Positions 1 to 7,292 of a stretch of DNA of 56,260 bases are shown one piece after another; the first letter of the stretch is position 1; each line of letters starts with the position of its first letter. The stretch covers positions 1 to 56,260 of the forward strand of contig JAJZUZ010000001.1 of NCBI GenBank assembly GCA_021845965.1. Reading direction: 5' to 3'. The notes under the pieces were generated by a model that saw only the letters and a program-made list of their open reading frames with translations, searched no databases and was not told where the DNA came from. The DNA comes from Pseudomonadota bacterium. GTDB taxonomy: Bacteria; Pseudomonadota; Gammaproteobacteria; Burkholderiales; Burkholderiaceae_C. The translations under genes and the position numbers were made by a program.

Positions 1-333
1 CAACAGGGCGTCCCCGGCCCCCTGGCCGAACTGCTCGCCGAGGCCGATCTGGTGCCGCCGCGTGAGGTGCCGCCCGATGTCGCCACCATGCACTCGCAGC
101 TCCAGCTGCAGGACCTGGTCAGTGGCCAGCAGCGTCGCCTGACCCTGTGTTACCCGGCCGATGCCGATGCGGCCCGGGGCCTCATTTCCGTGCTGTCGCC
201 GGCGGGCACCAGCCTGCTGGGCCTGCCGGTAGGCGCCGAGGCCCACTGGCAGACGCCGGACGGGCGGCAGCACGCCGTGCGCCTGCTGGAGATCCTGTTC
301 CAGCCGGAAGCCAGCGGCCACTACACCCTGTAG
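1..333 (+). CDS. rnk: Rnk/GreA-C-like regulator (3' part)
   Basis: The reading frame is open from the first base of the window to the stop at 331-333, so only the last ~110 residues are visible and the true start lies upstream. The visible part matches the C-terminal FKBP-like domain of the Rnk (regulator of nucleoside diphosphate kinase)/GreA family: a VPPDVATMHS-type opening strand, LTLCYPADAD, ISVLSPAGTSLLGLPVG and a terminal FQPEASGHYTL. Rnk binds RNA polymerase in the secondary channel region in other bacteria; that role here is inferred from family membership. The N-terminal coiled coil, which separates Rnk from GreA/GreB, is outside the window, so the exact subfamily is not certain. 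Confidence 0.75.
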   Translation, partial: QQGVPGPLAELLAEADLVPPREVPPDVATMHSQLQLQDLVSGQQRRLTLCYPADADAARGLISVLSPAGTSLLGLPVGAEAHWQTPDGRQHAVRLLEILFQPEASGHYTL

Positions 334-359
334 CCACGGCAGGCCCGGGGGGAGGGTGA

Positions 360-365
360 GACAAT
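360..365 (+). promoter_or_regulatory. Putative -10 element (GACAAT) of pyrC
   Basis: GACAAT lies six bases before the pyrC ATG and is preceded by TG one base upstream (extended -10 layout). If used, transcription would start at or beside the A of ATG, giving a leaderless mRNA. A G-rich stretch at 347-360 is too far away to be a good Shine-Dalgarno. No convincing -35 is visible. Confidence 0.4.
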
Positions 366-371
366 CCGGCC

Positions 372-1400
372 ATGGATACCCTGACCCTCACCCGTCCCGA
401 CGACTGGCACCTGCACGTGCGCGACGGCGCCCCGCTGTCCACCGTGGTGCCGCACACGGCGCGCCAGTTCGGCCGCGCCATCATCATGCCCAACCTCAAG
501 CCGCCGGTGACGACGGCGACCGAGGCGGCGCACTACCGGGCGCGCATCCGCGCCGCCGTGCCCGAAGGTGTACCCTTCGAGCCGCTGATGACGCTGTACC
601 TGACGGACAACCTGCCGCCGGAGGAGATCGAGCGTGCCAAGGCGGTGGGCGTGGTGGCCTGCAAGCTCTACCCGGCGGGCGCCACCACCAACAGCGATGC
701 CGGCGTGACCGACATCCGCAAGACCTACAAGACGCTGGAGGCCATGCAGCGCGAAGGTGTGCTGCTGCTGGTGCACGGCGAGGTGACCTCGCCCGAGATC
801 GACATCTTCGACCGCGAGGCCGTGTTCATCGAGAAGCAGCTCAAGCCGCTGCGCCGCGACTTTCCCGAGCTCAAGATCGTGTTCGAGCACATCACGACGA
901 AGGAAGCCGCGCAGTACGTGCTGGAGAGCGACCCGTACACCGCTGCCACCATCACTGCGCACCACCTGCTGTACAACCGCAACGCCATCTTCACCGGCGG
1001 CATCCGCCCGCACTACTACTGCCTGCCCGTGCTGAAACGCGAAGTGCACCGCCAGGCGCTGGTGGCGGCGGCGACCAGCGGCAACCCCAAGTTTTTCCTC
1101 GGCACCGACAGCGCACCCCACCCGGCGCACCTGAAGGAGCATGCCGTGGGCTGCGCCGGCTGCTATACGGCCCATGCCGCCATCGAGATGTATGCCGAGG
1201 CCTTTGACGCCGCCGGCGCGCTGGACAAGCTGGAGGGTTTTGCCAGTTTCTTCGGCGCCGACTTCTACGGCCTGCCGCGCAACCAGGGCACCATCACGCT
1301 CAAGCGCGAGCGCTGGACACCGCCCGAGAGTTTCGCGTTCGGTGAGGCCGAGCTCAAGCCGCTGCGTGCGGGCGAGGCGCTGCCATGGAGAATGGTGTGA
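372..1400 (+). CDS. pyrC: Dihydroorotase
   Basis: Catalyses the reversible cyclisation of carbamoyl-aspartate to dihydroorotate in cytosolic pyrimidine synthesis. The 342-residue protein has the E. coli PyrC-type (class II) amidohydrolase architecture: [10 protein letters not shown] with metal ligands His13 and His15, the lysine that is carbamylated in the family (Lys98, in ACKLYPAG), later metal-binding histidines in the VHGE and EHIT strands, [11 protein letters not shown], and the catalytic aspartate in GTDSAPH. Length agrees with the family (~345). The start fits the conserved N-terminus directly. It overlaps the next gene by 16 bases, so the two are probably cotranscribed. Identification is firm. 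Confidence 0.97.
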   Translation: MDTLTLTRPDDWHLHVRDGAPLSTVVPHTARQFGRAIIMPNLKPPVTTATEAAHYRARIRAAVPEGVPFEPLMTLYLTDNLPPEEIERAKAVGVVACKLYPAGATTNSDAGVTDIRKTYKTLEAMQREGVLLLVHGEVTSPEIDIFDREAVFIEKQLKPLRRDFPELKIVFEHITTKEAAQYVLESDPYTAATITAHHLLYNRNAIFTGGIRPHYYCLPVLKREVHRQALVAAATSGNPKFFLGTDSAPHPAHLKEHAVGCAGCYTAHAAIEMYAEAFDAAGALDKLEGFASFFGADFYGLPRNQGTITLKRERWTPPESFAFGEAELKPLRAGEALPWRMV

Positions 1401-2167
1401 GTGCGCGCGAGGGTGGTCGGCCGGAGGCGCACATCGCGCTGCTGATCGACGCCGACAACTCCCCGGCCGGCAAGATCGGGCTCATTCTGTCGGAGCTTTC
1501 CACCTTTGGCGTCACCAATGTGCGGCGCGCCTACGGAAACTGGAAGAAGGCCGAGCTGAAGGGGTGGGAGGAGAAGCTGCACGAGCATGCCATCCGCCCG
1601 ATGCAGCAGTTTGACTACTCCAAGGGCAAGAACGCCAGCGATATGGCGATGGTCATCGACGCACTGGAACTGCTGTACACGGACCGGCCCGATGCCTTCG
1701 GCATCGTGTCGTCAGACGCTGATTTCACGCCGCTCGTCATGCATCTGCGTGCCAAAGGAGCGGCCGTCTATGGCTTTGGGGCACAGAAGACGCCCGAGCC
1801 TTTTGTCAATGCCTGCTCCCGCTTCCTCTACCTGGAGAAGCTGGGAGCCGAGGAAGCCGCCGAAGCCGGCGAATCTGTCCAGGCGGCCCCCTTGCGAGTG
1901 CCGACGGCCCAGTTGAAGCAGGACACCAGGCTCGTGACCCTGCTGCGCAATGCGGTGCAGGCGGCTGCTGACGAGAATGGCTGGGCGCGTGTCGGGGCGG
2001 TCGGTCAGCAGATCGGAAACCAGGCGTCATTCGATGCCCGTAACTACGGCTACGCGACCTTGACCAAGCTGCTTGCCGCGACCCAGCTGTTCGAAATGGC
2101 GAATGAGGGGACGTCGCAAGTCGCGGTACGCGACAAGCGCCAGGCCAAGTCGGCGCGCACGGGATGA
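1385..2167 (+). CDS. NYN-domain (LabA/DUF88) protein with C-terminal OST-HTH/LOTUS domain
   Basis: A 260-residue protein in two parts. The N-terminal half is a NYN domain (PIN-like RNase fold): LLIDADNSP with the first acidic residues, [14 protein letters not shown] and the [16 protein letters not shown] strand that supplies further acidic residues. The C-terminal part (about residues 180-250) has the OST-HTH/LOTUS pattern (LLRNAV... [12 protein letters not shown]... [10 protein letters not shown]), a domain reported to bind RNA, notably G-rich RNA. The likely role is a metal-dependent RNase or RNA-binding protein; no substrate can be inferred. The start overlaps the end of pyrC, and the stop overlaps the next start (gATGA), suggesting translational coupling to the DUF3025 gene. 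Confidence 0.85.
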   Translation: MENGVSAREGGRPEAHIALLIDADNSPAGKIGLILSELSTFGVTNVRRAYGNWKKAELKGWEEKLHEHAIRPMQQFDYSKGKNASDMAMVIDALELLYTDRPDAFGIVSSDADFTPLVMHLRAKGAAVYGFGAQKTPEPFVNACSRFLYLEKLGAEEAAEAGESVQAAPLRVPTAQLKQDTRLVTLLRNAVQAAADENGWARVGAVGQQIGNQASFDARNYGYATLTKLLAATQLFEMANEGTSQVAVRDKRQAKSARTG

Positions 2168-2910
2168 CGGACGCCATCTCGGGCGTCGACTGGTCGGTTC
2201 CCTGGCTCGCGCCCTACCGTGCCATTGGTGCGCCGCTGGCGCAGCAGGTCAACGCCGGTAGCAGTTCGTGCGACGCACTCAACCAGGTGGCTGCGCCCGT
2301 GCATTTTGTGGCGCAGGCCGAGCTGCCGGCCGGCATGGCCTACGAGCAGTTTGTTTTCGACACGGCACAGGTCCCGACGCGTGAGGGCCTGCATGATTTC
2401 TTCAACGGCCTGGTCTGGCTGCACTTTCCGCATACCAAGCGCCGGCTGAACCAGCTGCAGGCGGCGCAGATCGCGCTCGACGGCGTTCAGCCGGTGCGCG
2501 GCCCGGTGCGTGATGCCATCACGGTCTTCGATGAAAATGCCGCCCTGCTGCAGGCGCCGGACGTCTTGTGGGACGCACTCTGTGCGCGTCAATGGCAACG
2601 CCTGTTCATCGGGCTGCGTCCCCTGTGGGCGCAGGCGCGCCTGATCCTGTTCGGCCACGCCCTGCTGGAAAAACTGGTGCAGCCGCGCAAGGCCATCACG
2701 GCCCATGTGCTGCGCGTGCCGCAGGATGTCGCGCCGGCGGCGCTGGATGCCTGGCTGGCGCAGGCCTTGTCCGCCGAGCGGCTCGCCGCCAAGCCTTTCG
2801 TGCCACTGCCGGTGCTGGGTGTGCCCGGTTGGTGGGCACCCAACGAGGTGCCGTCCTATTACGATGACGCCCAGGTGTTTCGCCCGCCGCGTGCCGCGAC
2901 AGCGGGTTAG
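2164..2910 (+). CDS. DUF3025-family protein of unknown function
   Basis: A 248-residue protein that I place in the DUF3025 family from its WSVPWLAPYR opening, the EQFVFDTAQVPTREGLHDFFNGLVWLHFP core and the late FVPLPVLGVPGWW... NEVPSYYDDAQVFRPPR segment. No catalytic motif can be named and no signal peptide or membrane segment is visible, so it is probably cytoplasmic. Its ATG overlaps the stop of the NYN/LOTUS gene by four bases, so the two are likely translated together. The family is common in beta- and gammaproteobacteria and has no assigned biochemical role that I know of. Confidence 0.8.
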   Translation: MTDAISGVDWSVPWLAPYRAIGAPLAQQVNAGSSSCDALNQVAAPVHFVAQAELPAGMAYEQFVFDTAQVPTREGLHDFFNGLVWLHFPHTKRRLNQLQAAQIALDGVQPVRGPVRDAITVFDENAALLQAPDVLWDALCARQWQRLFIGLRPLWAQARLILFGHALLEKLVQPRKAITAHVLRVPQDVAPAALDAWLAQALSAERLAAKPFVPLPVLGVPGWWAPNEVPSYYDDAQVFRPPRAATAG

Positions 2911-2951
2911 GCGCAAATCGCCACAGGCACGTGGGAAATTGCGGGCACACG

Positions 2952-2980
2952 CTTGAATTGCCGGGTTTCGCCCTTACCAT
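2952..2980 (+). promoter_or_regulatory. Candidate sigma-32-like promoter of htpX
   Basis: CTTGAAT at 2952-2958 resembles the heat-shock -35 (CTTGAAA). After 13 bases comes CCTTACCAT, a weak relative of the CCCCAT -10. It lies ~45 bases before the htpX start. htpX is a heat-shock/envelope-stress gene in enterobacteria; the promoter itself is inference. Confidence 0.3.
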
Positions 2981-3025
2981 TCGCGCCATCGGCTCGCTGT
3001 GATCGGGCTGTTGTCGAAGGAAAAC

Positions 3026-3901
3026 ATGAAACGCATCATCCTGTTCGTATTGACCAACCTGGCGGTTGTCGTGGTGCTGGGCATCGTGGCCAGCCTGCTG
3101 GGCGTCAATCGCTACCTGACGGCCAACGGCCTGAATCTCGGCGCACTGCTGGGTTTTGCGCTGGTGATGGGCTTTGGCGGTGCCATCATCTCGCTGCTGA
3201 TCAGCAAGCCCGTGGCCAAGTGGAGTGCCGGCGTGCAGGTCATCGAGCAGCCGCAGACGCCGGACGAGGCCTGGATCGTCAACACCGTGCGCAAGTTCGC
3301 CGACCAGGCGGGCATCGGCATGCCCGAGGTGGGCATCTTCGAGGGGGATCCCAACGCTTTCGCCACCGGCGCTTTCAAGAACTCGGCCCTGGTGGCGGTC
3401 TCCACCGGTCTGCTGCGGAACATGACGCGCGAGGAGGTCGAGGCCGTCATCGGCCACGAGGTGGCGCACATCGCCAACGGCGACATGGTCACCATGACGC
3501 TGATCCAGGGCGTGATGAACACTTTTGTCGTGTTCCTGAGCCGCGTGATCGGCTACGCCGTCGACAGCTTCCTGCGCAAGGGCGACGACCGCGACAGCGG
3601 CCCGGGCATCGGCTACTTCGTGACCACCATCGTGCTCGACATCGTGCTCGGCTTCCTGGCGGCGATCATCGTGGCCTGGTTCTCGCGCCAGCGCGAATTC
3701 CGTGCCGACGCTGGCTCGGCCCAGCTCATGGGCCGGCGCCAGCCCATGATCAACGCCCTGGCCCGCCTGGGCGGCCTGCATACGGCCGAACTGCCCAAGA
3801 GCATGGCCGCCATGGGTATCGCCGGCGGCATCGGCGCCTTGTTCTCGACCCACCCGCCGATCGAGGAGCGCATCGCCGCCCTGCAGAACATGCAAGGCTG
3901 A
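3026..3901 (+). CDS. htpX: Membrane zinc metalloprotease HtpX (M48B)
   Basis: Inner-membrane, cytosol-facing protease that cleaves damaged membrane proteins alongside FtsH. The 291-residue product (family ~290) begins with two hydrophobic segments (about residues 4-26 and 36-56). It carries the zinc site HEVAH in [13 protein letters not shown], further membrane segments around [23 protein letters not shown], and the third ligand region FRADAGSA. The frame is open nine codons further upstream, but ATG 3026 is chosen because GAAGG sits five bases before it and the protein then starts MKRIILF as in the family. It is followed at once by a strong terminator, so it is probably a single-gene unit. 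Confidence 0.96.
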   Translation: MKRIILFVLTNLAVVVVLGIVASLLGVNRYLTANGLNLGALLGFALVMGFGGAIISLLISKPVAKWSAGVQVIEQPQTPDEAWIVNTVRKFADQAGIGMPEVGIFEGDPNAFATGAFKNSALVAVSTGLLRNMTREEVEAVIGHEVAHIANGDMVTMTLIQGVMNTFVVFLSRVIGYAVDSFLRKGDDRDSGPGIGYFVTTIVLDIVLGFLAAIIVAWFSRQREFRADAGSAQLMGRRQPMINALARLGGLHTAELPKSMAAMGIAGGIGALFSTHPPIEERIAALQNMQG

Positions 3902-3922
3902 GCCCTCATCGCCTGTGACAGC

Positions 3923-3954
3923 GGCCGGATCGGAAGATCCGGCCGTTTGTTTTT
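3923..3954 (+). terminator. Rho-independent terminator after htpX
   Basis: A perfect 9-bp stem (GGCCGGATC at 3923-3931, GATCCGGCC at 3936-3944) with a GGAA tetraloop is followed by GTTTGTTTTT. It lies 22 bases after the htpX stop. Confidence 0.92.
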
Positions 3955-4086
3955 GCGCCGGACCGTTTCCCCTGTGAGAAATTTGCACGGACGGGGCCTT
4001 CTTGTTGGGTGGATTTCCTTGCATGCGTCTCCGGCATTGAACACAATGAATGCCGACCGGGCGGAGTCGACCCGGGGGAGGCTGAC

Positions 4087-6837
4087 TTGCAGGACTGGGA
4101 TTCCGGTATCGATGCACCGCGTGCTGCCAGCTCGCCCATCCCGCTGCCGATAGGCGCGCGCCCCTTGTCGTCGGCCGGTTTTCTCTGGCGACTGGGGCTC
4201 GGCCTGCTTGCGGTCAACCTGCTCGTCGTCGGTCTCGTCGCATGGGCCCTGTTGCAGAGCCGCGAACAGTACGAGGAAGCCGCCACCACCCAGCTCGCCA
4301 ACCTGGCCCTGCTGCTCGACCACGATATCGCAGCCGACATCGGTTCGATCGACCGGACGCTGCAACTGGGCTCGCAGTTCGTCGCCCGCCAGCTCGCCAG
4401 CGGCCGCATCGATACCCCCGCACTCAATGCTTTTTTCGAGCGGCAGCTGTTCCAGCTGGAGGTGCTCAATGGCCTGCGCTATGCGAACCGCGCGGGTGAG
4501 TTCACTCATGGCACCGGGATCCGGCCTACTACCCGGGCCTCCATCGCCGAGCGCGATTGCTTTGCCCGCCTGCGTGCCGATCCCGGGCAGGGCCTGGTGA
4601 TCAGCTGGCCTGCGGCCAGCAGGCCTCACGGTGAGTGGGGTCTGTCCCTGGCGCGTGCGGTGCGTCTGCCGGACGGGCGGTTCGCGGGCGCCATCGTTGC
4701 CTCGCTGCCGCTGGACTATGTGCGACAGACGTTCGCCGGCCTGGCGCTGGGCCGCTCGGGCTCGGTCAGGCTGTACGGCCAGGACCTGCGGCTGATCGTG
4801 CGCCATCCGCCTGGCGATGGCGCTGCCCCGGCGGACGTCGATGGCGCCGCCGACGCCCTGCGTACAAGGATTGCCGGCCAGCCCATCGAGGGCAGCTACC
4901 GCGCCCGCTCGGCACAGGACGGCCTGACGCGCCGCTTCGCCTATCGGCGCCTGGGCGATTTGCCGCTCTATGTGGAGGTGGGGCTGGCGAGCGAGGACTA
5001 CCTCGACGCCTGGCGGCGCGATGCCGCCAAGGCCGCCAGTCTGGCGGGTGTCATCGCGCTGCTGTCGCTGGGGCTGGCCTGGTTGGTCTACCGGGGCTGG
5101 AAGCGGCAGGCGCAGGCCATGAGCGCGCTGGCGCATGCCTACCGGACCCTGGACGCGGAGAAGCAGTTGAACCAGACCATGGTCCGCTCCTCGCCGGTGG
5201 CCATCTACACACGCGACCGGCGCGGCATCGTCACCGCCTGGAACCCGGCGGCGGAACGGCTGTTTGGCTGGAGCGCCGCCCAGATCGTGGGCAAGCCCCT
5301 GCTGTCGGTGCCGCCCGGTCAGGAGCATGAGTCCGAGGAGTTGCGCGACCGCGTGCTCAAGGGGGAAAGCATTGTCGATCTCGAGGTGCGACGCCAGAAG
5401 AAGGACGGGACCCTGTTCGATCTGCGCACCACCCTGGCGCCCTTGCGCGATGCCGATGGTGCCATCCATGGCTATCTGGCCATCGACACCGACATCACCG
5501 AGCGCAAGGCCGCGGAGAAACGCATCGAGTTCCTGGCCTACCGCGACGTGCTGACCGGCCTGCCCAACCGCATGCTGTTGCAGGACCGCTTCGAACAGGC
5601 CAAGGGCCACGCCGACCGCTCCCATACCCGCATGGCGCTGCTGTTCCTCGACCTGGACAACTTCAAGACCATCAACGATTCCCTGGGGCATGCGGTGGGC
5701 GACGCCCTGCTGAAGGAGATTGCCACGCGCCTGGGCGAGTGCGTGCGCGAGACCGACACCATCAGCCGCCAGGGGGGGGACGAGTTCCTCATCATCCTGC
5801 CGGATTTGCGCGGCACCGAGGTGATCACACCGGTGCTGATCAAGATCCGCGAGAAGCTGCAGCTGCCCATCCACCACGAAGGGCATGAACTCAGCACGGC
5901 GGCCTCCATCGGCGTGGCGTTGTACCCGGACGACGGGCGCGACTTCGACACATTGCTCAAGAAGGCTGACACCGCGATGTACCGGGCCAAGGAGGCCGGA
6001 CGCAACCAGTACCGCTTCTTCGACGAGCAGATGAATCGGGAGGCGGTGGAGCACCTGCGCACCAAGAGCGGCCTGCGGCGCGCCCTGGCGCGCGACGAGT
6101 TCGAACTGCATTACCAGCCGCAGTTCGAACTGGCCACGGGGCGCGTGGTCGGCGCCGAGGCGCTGCTGCGCTGGCGCGACCCGGAGCGTGGCCTGGTCGG
6201 GCCGGACCACTTCATTCCGGTGGCCGAAGAGACCGGGTTGATCGTGGCCATCGGCGAGTGGGTGATGCTGGAGGCCTGCCGCCAGGCGGCCGCCTGGCGA
6301 CAGGCGGGCCTGCCGCCGCTGGGCGTGGCCGTCAATCTGTCGGCCGTGCAATTCCGCCGCGGGGACGTCGAGCAGGCCGTGGTGCGGGCGCTGCAGACCA
6401 CCGGCTTCGAGGCTCAGAATCTCGAACTCGAACTGACGGAGTCGATCCTGATTCGCGACACTTCGCTGGCCAGTGTGCGCCGGCTCAAGCAACTGGGCGT
6501 GAGGCTGGCGGTGGATGATTTCGGTACCGGCTATTCCAGCCTGTCCTATCTGAAACGCTTCGACATCGACAAGCTCAAGATCGACAAGAGCTTCATCCAC
6601 GACCTGGCCCGCGACCCGGACGACGCGGCCATCGTGCGCGCCATCATCCAGATGGCGACCAGCCTGAACCTACGCATACTCGCCGAGGGGGTGGAGGACG
6701 CCGCCACGCTGGCGCAGCTGGGCCAGTTTGGTTGCGACGAGGCGCAGGGTTACTTTTTTGCCCGTCCCATGCCGGCGGCGGAATTCGCCACCTTCGTGCG
6801 CAAGCGCCTAAACTTGCCATCGCAGTCAGGAAAGTGA
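4087..6837 (+). CDS. Cache/PAS GGDEF-EAL c-di-GMP sensor protein
   Basis: A membrane protein that may make and/or degrade cyclic di-GMP. Order of parts: TM1 near residue 32-55, a periplasmic PDC/Cache-like region up to ~330, TM2 (SLAGVIALLSLGLAWLVY), a short linker, a PAS domain (SSPVAIYTRDRRGIVTAWNPAA... DITERK), GGDEF, then EAL. Both active sites look intact: RQGGDEF, and EALLRW, ELTES, DDFGTGYSSL, KIDKSFI and AEGVED. The frame is open upstream to a GTG at 4009 with no in-frame ATG. I prefer TTG 4087 because GGGGGAGG at 4074-4081 sits five bases before it, while 4009 has no such site; this gives 916 residues. The ligand is unknown. Confidence 0.93.
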   Translation: MQDWDSGIDAPRAASSPIPLPIGARPLSSAGFLWRLGLGLLAVNLLVVGLVAWALLQSREQYEEAATTQLANLALLLDHDIAADIGSIDRTLQLGSQFVARQLASGRIDTPALNAFFERQLFQLEVLNGLRYANRAGEFTHGTGIRPTTRASIAERDCFARLRADPGQGLVISWPAASRPHGEWGLSLARAVRLPDGRFAGAIVASLPLDYVRQTFAGLALGRSGSVRLYGQDLRLIVRHPPGDGAAPADVDGAADALRTRIAGQPIEGSYRARSAQDGLTRRFAYRRLGDLPLYVEVGLASEDYLDAWRRDAAKAASLAGVIALLSLGLAWLVYRGWKRQAQAMSALAHAYRTLDAEKQLNQTMVRSSPVAIYTRDRRGIVTAWNPAAERLFGWSAAQIVGKPLLSVPPGQEHESEELRDRVLKGESIVDLEVRRQKKDGTLFDLRTTLAPLRDADGAIHGYLAIDTDITERKAAEKRIEFLAYRDVLTGLPNRMLLQDRFEQAKGHADRSHTRMALLFLDLDNFKTINDSLGHAVGDALLKEIATRLGECVRETDTISRQGGDEFLIILPDLRGTEVITPVLIKIREKLQLPIHHEGHELSTAASIGVALYPDDGRDFDTLLKKADTAMYRAKEAGRNQYRFFDEQMNREAVEHLRTKSGLRRALARDEFELHYQPQFELATGRVVGAEALLRWRDPERGLVGPDHFIPVAEETGLIVAIGEWVMLEACRQAAAWRQAGLPPLGVAVNLSAVQFRRGDVEQAVVRALQTTGFEAQNLELELTESILIRDTSLASVRRLKQLGVRLAVDDFGTGYSSLSYLKRFDIDKLKIDKSFIHDLARDPDDAAIVRAIIQMATSLNLRILAEGVEDAATLAQLGQFGCDEAQGYFFARPMPAAEFATFVRKRLNLPSQSGK

Positions 6838-6844
6838 GGTTGCC

Positions 6845-7132
6845 ATGAAACGCTTTGTCTCTACCGCCGCGGCGCTGGCCGTTGTTGTGGTCAGTCCCGC
6901 AGTCGCGGCCCAGACGTGTGAGGAGGCCTGGGCGGCCTACAACGTCTTCAAGCAGCGCAACGTGATGGAGCCCTCGCAGTATCCGCTGACCGAGTACGGT
7001 GCGCGGGTGCGCGCGGCCTGCGGCGCCGATGCGCTGCCGGTGCCCCCGGGGACGGACACGCCGCCGCTGCCCATCATCCGCAAGCCGCACAAGCCGCTGC
7101 CGCCGCCCCCGCCGTACAAGCCCAAGAACTGA
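6845..7132 (+). CDS. Small secreted proline-rich protein
   Basis: A 95-residue protein with a typical signal peptide: MKR, a hydrophobic core to about residue 19, and a likely AVA-A cleavage site at about 22. The mature part has two cysteines (QTCEEAW and RAACGAD), which could form a disulfide, and ends in a proline- and lysine-rich tail (repeated PLPPPPP-type runs). GAGGT sits four bases before the ATG. It begins seven bases after the GGDEF-EAL gene and may share its transcript. I do not recognise a family; a periplasmic or secreted location is inferred from the signal peptide only. Confidence 0.75.
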   Translation: MKRFVSTAAALAVVVVSPAVAAQTCEEAWAAYNVFKQRNVMEPSQYPLTEYGARVRAACGADALPVPPGTDTPPLPIIRKPHKPLPPPPPYKPKN

Positions 7133-7154
7133 GCCGCGGCCGGTTTCGGTGCCC

Positions 7155-7292
7155 TCAGCAGAAGATCAGCGCCAGCCAGGCCGGCTCGTCGATCAGGTTG
7201 AGCAGTACATAGGCTCCGACGCGGTAGAGCCAGAAGGTCAGCTGGTCCTGCAGGGTCCAGCGCAGCGAGGGCAGGTCCACGCCGGCGCTCAT
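7155..7292 (-). CDS. 45-residue hydrophobic protein, coupled to the upstream FAD dehydrogenase
   Basis: A short reverse-strand gene whose ATG (7292-7290) overlaps the stop of the FAD dehydrogenase gene by four bases (ATGA), the usual sign of translational coupling. The 45-residue product starts MSAGVDLPSLRWTLQDQ and has a hydrophobic, tryptophan- and leucine-rich second half (FWLYRVGAYVLLNLIDEPAWLALIFC), possibly one membrane segment or amphipathic helix. The C-terminus is a cysteine. It faces the secreted-protein gene tail to tail. No family is recognised. Support is the overlap, the codon use (strong G/C at third positions) and a plausible membrane-like composition. Confidence 0.55.
   Translation of the reverse strand: MSAGVDLPSLRWTLQDQLTFWLYRVGAYVLLNLIDEPAWLALIFC

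Noticed and set aside
3613-6600. Very long open frame (995 codons) on the reverse strand across the GGDEF-EAL gene
   Set aside because: It runs antisense to a clear gene in high-GC DNA, where such shadow frames are common. The product is His/Gln/Arg-biased with no domain pattern.
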